Positions 6,444 through 8,877 of a stretch of DNA of 8,877 nucleotides are shown piece by piece. Within the stretch, counting starts at the first letter, position 1; each line of letters begins with the position of its first letter. A program made the translations under genes and the position numbers. The notes beneath the pieces were generated by a model. That model saw only the letters and a list, made by a program, of their open reading frames with translations, searched no databases and was not told the origin of the DNA. Source of the stretch: an uncultured Muribaculum sp. (lineage in GTDB: Bacteria > Bacteroidota > Bacteroidia > Bacteroidales > Muribaculaceae); assembly GCA_947573015.1 (NCBI GenBank), contig CANPDS010000093.1, positions 1 to 8,877 of the forward strand, in the 5' to 3' direction.

Positions 6444-6446
6444 TCG
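6261..6446 (-). promoter_or_regulatory. Cobalamin (adenosylcobalamin/B12) riboswitch aptamer
   Basis: On the minus strand the conserved core reads GGGAAtccGGTGAAAgtCC (about 6400-6382), then CAGTaCCCGCTGCTGTAAG (about 6376-6358). It ends with the B12 box AGTCAGAAGACCTGCC (6286-6271). The ends pair as P1: ACGTAATGG (6444-6436) against CCATTGCCGT (6271-6262), with one irregular position. A peripheral hairpin GGAGC-TGAT-GCTCC is also present at about 6325-6312. All class hallmarks are intact and in order, so it should fold and bind B12. Such riboswitches normally precede B12 uptake or synthesis genes (btuB and others), but none follows here. Confidence 0.93.
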
Positions 6447-6447
6447 G

Positions 6448-6455
6448 CAAAGGTA
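6448..6455 (-). promoter_or_regulatory. -7 promoter element in front of the B12 riboswitch
   Basis: The minus strand reads TACCTTTG, an exact match to the Bacteroidetes -7 element TAnnTTTG. It predicts a start at about 6443-6441, right at the first base pairs of P1, a good positional fit. The -33 region is T-rich but not a clean TTTG. Confidence 0.55.
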
Positions 6456-6604
6456 TGAAAAATCCTTGAAAAATCTCTCCGGTATAAAATCAAAATAAAA
6501 GAAATCCAAGAGGGTGTTCACATTTATTTTTCAACACACTATTAATCAACTCTTATTCATTTTTATTAATTTTACGACTCAACATAAATACTGATTAATA
6601 CAGA
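6456..6604. other. AT-rich divergent spacer between the riboswitch unit and the WG-repeat gene
   Basis: About 150 bp, very AT-rich from 6480 on, with no ORF of note. It should carry the promoter of the WG-repeat gene on +. The nearest -7-like strings (TATTTTTC near 6525 and TAATTTTA near 6568) each miss one consensus base, and no good -33 was found, so no promoter is called. No Shine-Dalgarno precedes the ATG at 6605. Confidence 0.4.
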
Positions 6605-8866
6605 ATGATGAGACACCTGATACTGTCTTTGTTACTATTCATGACCGGAATTTCCGGAATATGTGCGAATCCAGATCTGAGACCACGTAAGTCGCCTATG
6701 GGGGCATGGGGATATAAAGATTCAAAAGGTGAGTGGAAACTCCTGCCTGTGTTCCGCGATGCCACACCATTTGTTGGCGATCTTGCTGCCGTCAGCTTCG
6801 ATGGACGCAACTATGCATTCATGACACAATATGGAGGGCTGGTCACTGATTTTATATTTAAAGGTGAACCCTCCGGATACTGGAATGGCATATTCGTCAT
6901 AACCGACAAAGATGGGATGGCCGGTCTGTATGACCTTAACGGAAAGATGCTGCTTGACAAGCCTTACAAGGATCTGATGCTCATGGACGGACTTATCTTT
7001 ACCCGCGATAAGACATCCGGCCTGTACCATATGCACGATGGATCAATGAAGCGCTTTAATTTTCAGGGATACCAAAACGTTTCTACCCATCCTTTATGTG
7101 TGGAAACGCCCGACACTACCCTGCGGGCCGATATTCTTACTGTGACTTACCCCAATAAGCAGACAATGTTTATCGATGCGCAAGGAAATAGCCTTGTGTC
7201 GGAAGGCCTTACCTACATATCCACTGTATCATTACTGCCGAGCTATTATCTGACCACTCTCGACGACGCCATCAGAAAAAACAACTATAGCCGTTGCCTT
7301 AAGACCTATCTGTTTGTGGCAAGCCCCAACCGTGGCAAAAAATTTGGCATTTACCTGATGAACGGCAAGAATGTGCTTGAACCCAAATATGGTAATGAAG
7401 AAAAAGCGGTGAAAGCGCTCGCTAAAAATCTGTCCAAGATTCTCGGAGCACAGATCGCCGATGGAAGTCTCGACAGAGATATGACCGATCTCATAGCACA
7501 AGTCAACGGAAACCACGCAACCCAGGCTTCTGAAAACATCTCCGCTATATCCTCAGCAAACGCAGCGGAGACACCTTCGACCAAAAGACACTATGTATCG
7601 GTGAAGAGCGAGAAGCGCACAGCGCCAAAAACCGCCAAGGGCAAGCGTACTGCCACTACATCCTACTATTTCGAAAATTGGGCCGACTACAAACCTCTAT
7701 CCACCAGGCGTTTTGCAGAAATCATCGATAACTCCGTCTACTTTTTCAGTCGCGAAGCCGGGAGCAAGAAATACAATCTCCACAACATGTATGGTGAGCA
7801 GATGACAGCTGACGGATATGATGAAATTAAAATGTGGGGATACAATAGCGAAGGCGATGCCATGTTCATGGTAAGGAATGGCAAAGAGTGGGGATTGGTC
7901 AACATCCTCGGCGATGAGATTCTGGCGCCACAGTACGAAGAGATCGAGATCACTTCCCAGGATAGCAAAGTCGTGAGCGTAAAGCGCGATGGCATGTACT
8001 ATCTTCTTGATGGTCAACGGGGACGCCTCATCAGCAATACCCCATATGACAATATAGGCACCAGTTTCGAGAAAAACGGATTGATACCGGTGTCGCGTCT
8101 GGGCTATGAGACGAAGGTGGACTACTCCGGAAAGGAACATCCGTCACTCGGCGAACTCGCCTACAATGAGGCAGTAGCCACCGATGGTACGCCCGAAGAA
8201 AAAGTAGCCGCCTACGGTAAGGCTCTGGAGCTATGTGGAAAAGATGACCGGAAAGTTATCGGTTCTTGCTACAATAATCTTGGAGTAATCTATCTGCAGG
8301 CAGGCGACAAAGCTTCGGCAAAGAAATTTTATGAAAAAGCGGCAGGATATGGCAACAGCACAGCCGCCTCCAACCTGCAAGGACTTAAATCGCAGGAGCG
8401 AAGCGAGAAATGGCAGGGTCTGAGCAACTCGCTCAACGCTCTTGCTCAAGGCATATCCGCATTTGGTGGCAACAGTTTCACTGGTGGTCTCGGAGCCGGA
8501 TTAAGCGGTCAGCCTATAGAAAACGCCGATACCGTCCCGGATTATCAATCCTACGGTGACGAAGGTGCAAGTTCATCATTAAGCCAAAGCCGACGCTCTC
8601 AGGATTACTATCTCAACGATTACCGCAGATGGGAAGCGCGTGCCAAGGACCTCTATGAAAGCCTCACCCGTCAGGGCACACGCACAAAAAGAGGCGACAA
8701 GGATGTATCCGGAACAGCCGACGGATATTGGCGGCAGCATTACACTGGCCTTAAAAAGAACCTGCGCGATGCTCAGGCACGCATGAGAAAAACCCGTCAG
8801 GAAGCACGCCGAGACGGATACACCATACCCCAGTCAAACTACGAGACCGTATCCGTAACCAACTGA
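6605..8866 (+). CDS. Secreted WG-repeat protein with TPR/Sel1-like segment and basic C-terminal tail
   Basis: 753 residues. A signal peptide (MMRH, hydrophobic 4-19, likely cleavage after ICA near 21) sends it to the periplasm or envelope. WG beta-repeats are visible in two blocks: residues about 32-145 (GAWGYKDSKGEWKLLPVF, GLYDLNGKMLLD, SGLYHM) and about 375-485 (YNLHNMYGEQM, KEWGLVNILGDEILAPQYEEI, MYYLLDGQRGRLIS). A Ser/Thr/Lys-rich linker lies at about 305-355. Residues about 515-595 hold a TPR/Sel1-like pair (NEAVATDGTPEEKVAAYGKAL and SCYNNLGVIYLQAGDKASAKKFYEKAA). A Gly/Ser-rich region (about 617-665) leads to an Arg/Lys-rich helical tail (about 670-740). No catalytic motif is seen. WG-repeat proteins are common and poorly characterised in Bacteroidetes; a scaffold or binding role is possible. 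ATG codons at 6605 and 6608 are both possible starts. Confidence 0.88.
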   Translation: MMRHLILSLLLFMTGISGICANPDLRPRKSPMGAWGYKDSKGEWKLLPVFRDATPFVGDLAAVSFDGRNYAFMTQYGGLVTDFIFKGEPSGYWNGIFVITDKDGMAGLYDLNGKMLLDKPYKDLMLMDGLIFTRDKTSGLYHMHDGSMKRFNFQGYQNVSTHPLCVETPDTTLRADILTVTYPNKQTMFIDAQGNSLVSEGLTYISTVSLLPSYYLTTLDDAIRKNNYSRCLKTYLFVASPNRGKKFGIYLMNGKNVLEPKYGNEEKAVKALAKNLSKILGAQIADGSLDRDMTDLIAQVNGNHATQASENISAISSANAAETPSTKRHYVSVKSEKRTAPKTAKGKRTATTSYYFENWADYKPLSTRRFAEIIDNSVYFFSREAGSKKYNLHNMYGEQMTADGYDEIKMWGYNSEGDAMFMVRNGKEWGLVNILGDEILAPQYEEIEITSQDSKVVSVKRDGMYYLLDGQRGRLISNTPYDNIGTSFEKNGLIPVSRLGYETKVDYSGKEHPSLGELAYNEAVATDGTPEEKVAAYGKALELCGKDDRKVIGSCYNNLGVIYLQAGDKASAKKFYEKAAGYGNSTAASNLQGLKSQERSEKWQGLSNSLNALAQGISAFGGNSFTGGLGAGLSGQPIENADTVPDYQSYGDEGASSSLSQSRRSQDYYLNDYRRWEARAKDLYESLTRQGTRTKRGDKDVSGTADGYWRQHYTGLKKNLRDAQARMRKTRQEARRDGYTIPQSNYETVSVTN

Positions 8867-8877
8867 TTTATATCCAA

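Noticed and set aside
1186..6520. An 11-bp string AAGAGGGTGTT shared by the region near 1189-1199 (minus strand) and the spacer near 6510-6520 (plus strand)
   Set aside because: Several 11-base matches are expected by chance in a window of this size, and the flanks do not extend the match, so it is not called as a repeat or shared operator.
1..8877. Search for CRISPR arrays, tRNA or rRNA genes and insertion-sequence transposases
   Set aside because: No regularly spaced repeats, cloverleaf sequences, rRNA motifs or transposase-like reading frames were seen on either strand.

Overview
The window looks like a chromosomal segment of a gut Bacteroidales, with the Muribaculaceae most likely. The reasons are moderate GC with AT-rich, Shine-Dalgarno-poor leaders, matches to the Bacteroidetes -7 promoter element (TAnnTTTG), heavy use of ATA for isoleucine, and characteristic proteins such as a secreted WG-repeat protein. 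This placement is inference from sequence style and no search was run.

Layout from left to right. The 3' part of an MBL-fold metallohydrolase gene (+) ends at 638 and faces an HxlR-family regulator (-, 763-1140) across a long bidirectional terminator hairpin (653-720). The regulator is divergent, across a 320-bp AT-rich spacer, from an atypical SDR / NAD(P)-binding oxidoreductase (+, 1461-2132). A 123-bp MITE-like inverted repeat (2133-2255) separates the SDR gene from a tightly packed four-gene unit, all on +, in which every stop overlaps the next start. These genes are an FMN-binding PNPOx-like protein (2297-2698), a zinc-type macrodomain ADP-ribosylhydrolase (2688-3485), a class M sirtuin, SirTM (3478-4332), and a secreted subtype-B-tannase-like alpha/beta hydrolase (4329-5870). 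The macrodomain/SirTM pair is the writer/eraser core of the reversible ADP-ribosylation operon known from Staphylococcus and Streptococcus, but the lipoyl carrier GcvH-L and the ligase LplA2 are not beside it here.

The 5871-6604 interval has no protein gene. On the minus strand it carries a well-formed cobalamin (B12) riboswitch (about 6261-6446). A -7 promoter match lies directly in front of it, and about 100 nt behind it is a strong intrinsic terminator with no gene in between. This is an orphan, B12-sensing transcription unit pointed at the 3' end of the tannase operon. The window ends with a gene for a secreted WG-repeat/TPR protein (6605-8866, +).

The left half reads as a redox-response neighbourhood: a one-Cys HxlR sensor, an NAD(P)H oxidoreductase, a flavin protein, and an NAD+-consuming ADP-ribosyltransferase with its reversing hydrolase. 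The two points most worth pursuing are the orphan B12 riboswitch RNA and the carrier-less SirTM/macrodomain pair coupled to a PNPOx-like protein and a secreted esterase.
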